In this document: piece by piece, positions 63,362 to 64,000 of the stretch
How positions within the stretch are numbered: the stretch's first letter is position 1
Layout: every line of letters starts with the position of its first letter
Assembly: GCA_030685065.1 (NCBI GenBank)
Contig: JAUXQH010000029.1
Location: 1 to 64,000, forward strand
DNA: 64,000 nucleotides
Direction of reading: 5' to 3'
Source: Pseudomonadota bacterium
GTDB lineage: Bacteria; Myxococcota_A; UBA796; SXON01
The notes under the pieces: model-generated
What the model was told of the DNA's origin: nothing
The model's database searches: none
What the model saw: the letters and a program-made list of their open reading frames with translations, nothing else
Program-made: the position numbers and the translations under genes

Positions 63362-64000
63362 TCTCCACTACACGGTCAACAGCCGGGGCGCCGTGCGTCG
63401 TCAGTTCGCCGACATCGGCGCGCGGGCGGACGTGCTGCTCCTGTGTGGGGACCTGACCGATCACGGGTTGCCGGAAGAAGCCGAGGCGCTCGCCGAGGAC
63501 CTGCAGACGCTTCCCGTGCCCGTGGTGGCGGTCCTCGGAAACCACGACTTCGAGGGGGGGCGTGTCGACCAGGTCGTGGACACCCTCCGCGGCAAAGGGG
63601 TGCGCGTGCTCGACGGAGAGAGCTGCGTCGTAGAGGGCGTGGGGTTCGTGGGGGTCAAGGGCTTCGGGGGCGGGTTCGGCAAGCGCGCGCTCGGCCCCTG
63701 GGGCGAGAACGCCATCAAGTTGTTCGTCCAGGAGGCCGTGGACGAGGCGATGAAGCTCGAGCGCGCCCTGGCCCGGCTCCGCCAGGAGCCCAAGGTCGTG
63801 CTGCTCCACTACGCGCCCATCCAGGACACCGTGGAGGGCGAGGCGCCGCAGATCTGGCCCTTCCTCGGATCGAGCCGGCTCGAGGAGCCGATCGACCGGT
63901 ACGGGGCGGTGGTCGCGTTCCACGGGCACTGTCACCACGGCTCGGTCGAGGGGCACACGCGGAGCGGCACGCCGGTCTACAACGTGGCCATGCCGCTCCT
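63339..64000 (+). CDS. Calcineurin-like metallophosphoesterase (partial, cut by the right edge)
   Basis: This gene is not in the ORF track because it has no stop inside the window. The frame from ATG 63339 reads MRLAAAGDLHYTVNSRG, LLLCGDLTDHG, VAVLGNHDFEGG, VVLLHYAPI and VVAFHGHCHHGS, the full series of metallophosphoesterase metal-binding motifs (D-x-H, GD, GNHD, H, GHXH). About 220 residues are present. GGGG lies 5 nt upstream of the ATG. It likely acts with the overlapping nucleotidyltransferase-fold protein. Confidence 0.9.
   Translation, partial: MRLAAAGDLHYTVNSRGAVRRQFADIGARADVLLLCGDLTDHGLPEEAEALAEDLQTLPVPVVAVLGNHDFEGGRVDQVVDTLRGKGVRVLDGESCVVEGVGFVGVKGFGGGFGKRALGPWGENAIKLFVQEAVDEAMKLERALARLRQEPKVVLLHYAPIQDTVEGEAPQIWPFLGSSRLEEPIDRYGAVVAFHGHCHHGSVEGHTRSGTPVYNVAMPL

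Overview
The window is GC-rich, almost fully coding and densely packed. It fits a member of the Myxococcota or a related deltaproteobacterial lineage. This is inferred from gene content, because only the first 28 bases of a 16S rRNA gene are present. Supporting signs are many secreted lipoproteins with Asp/Thr- or Asp/Gly-rich linkers, c-type cytochromes with CX4CH heme sites, a heme-bearing copper type II monooxygenase-like protein, a Ser/Thr-kinase-like membrane protein with a zinc ribbon, FG-GAP proteins and a MoxR/VWA operon. No tRNA, CRISPR array, insertion sequence or prophage gene was seen.

Layout: (1) 1-471 holds the 5' end of a leftward rRNA operon with its leader and three tandem promoters. 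(2) 620-12408 holds an orphan response regulator, beta-propeller lipoproteins, a PlsC-type acyltransferase, a glutathione transferase, a kinase-like membrane protein lacking catalytic residues, a GpsA-like protein overlapping glutamate racemase, and an arylsulfotransferase-like lipoprotein. (3) 12472-16842 is a three-gene MoxR ATPase / unknown / metallopeptidase-VWA operon. (4) 16861-23016 holds a Cys/Asp-rich lipoprotein, a sulfatase-like lipoprotein, and a two-gene unit whose second product fuses a degenerate isochorismatase fold, a phosphotransferase and a Cys phosphatase. (5) 23003-26117 is a phosphate block: Pit transporter, DUF47/PhoU-like protein and a divergent PhoR-like kinase. (6) 26155-35632 holds mixed periplasmic and lipoprotein genes.

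(7) 35704-43212 is a leftward seven-gene operon, each pair overlapping by 4 nt. It encodes an amidohydrolase, 6-hydroxycyclohexene-carbonyl-CoA dehydrogenase, dienoyl-CoA hydratase and ATP-dependent (class I) benzoyl-CoA reductase C, B, A and D. Together these would carry out dearomatisation and the first beta-oxidation-like steps of anaerobic aromatic degradation; the usual ring-opening hydrolase is absent and an amidohydrolase sits in the operon. (8) 43326-46028 is a hemerythrin gene divergent from a TetR-DUF2249 fusion and an NnrS-like membrane protein, which looks like a nitric-oxide or oxygen response unit. (9) 46096-59238 is an 11-gene rightward operon of periplasmic redox proteins: propeller-thioredoxin fusion, multiheme lipoproteins, DUF4266, DUF3570, MauG-like cytochrome, ApbE, then a C45-type acyltransferase, an LpxL-like acyltransferase and a methyltransferase. 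A 20-bp palindrome lies exactly 21 nt upstream of a TAG-type -10 element before both (7) and (9), so the two operons may share a regulator. (10) 59268-64000 holds a fatty acyl-AMP ligase, a thioesterase, a lipoprotein with 30 Asp-Thr repeats, and a nucleotidyltransferase/metallophosphoesterase pair cut by the window edge.

Two genome-wide habits stand out. Many lipoproteins have extremely short, uncharged signal peptides, and at least 13 genes have a -10-like hexamer 5-8 nt before the start codon, suggesting leaderless mRNAs. All assignments come from reading translated sequence; no database search was run.
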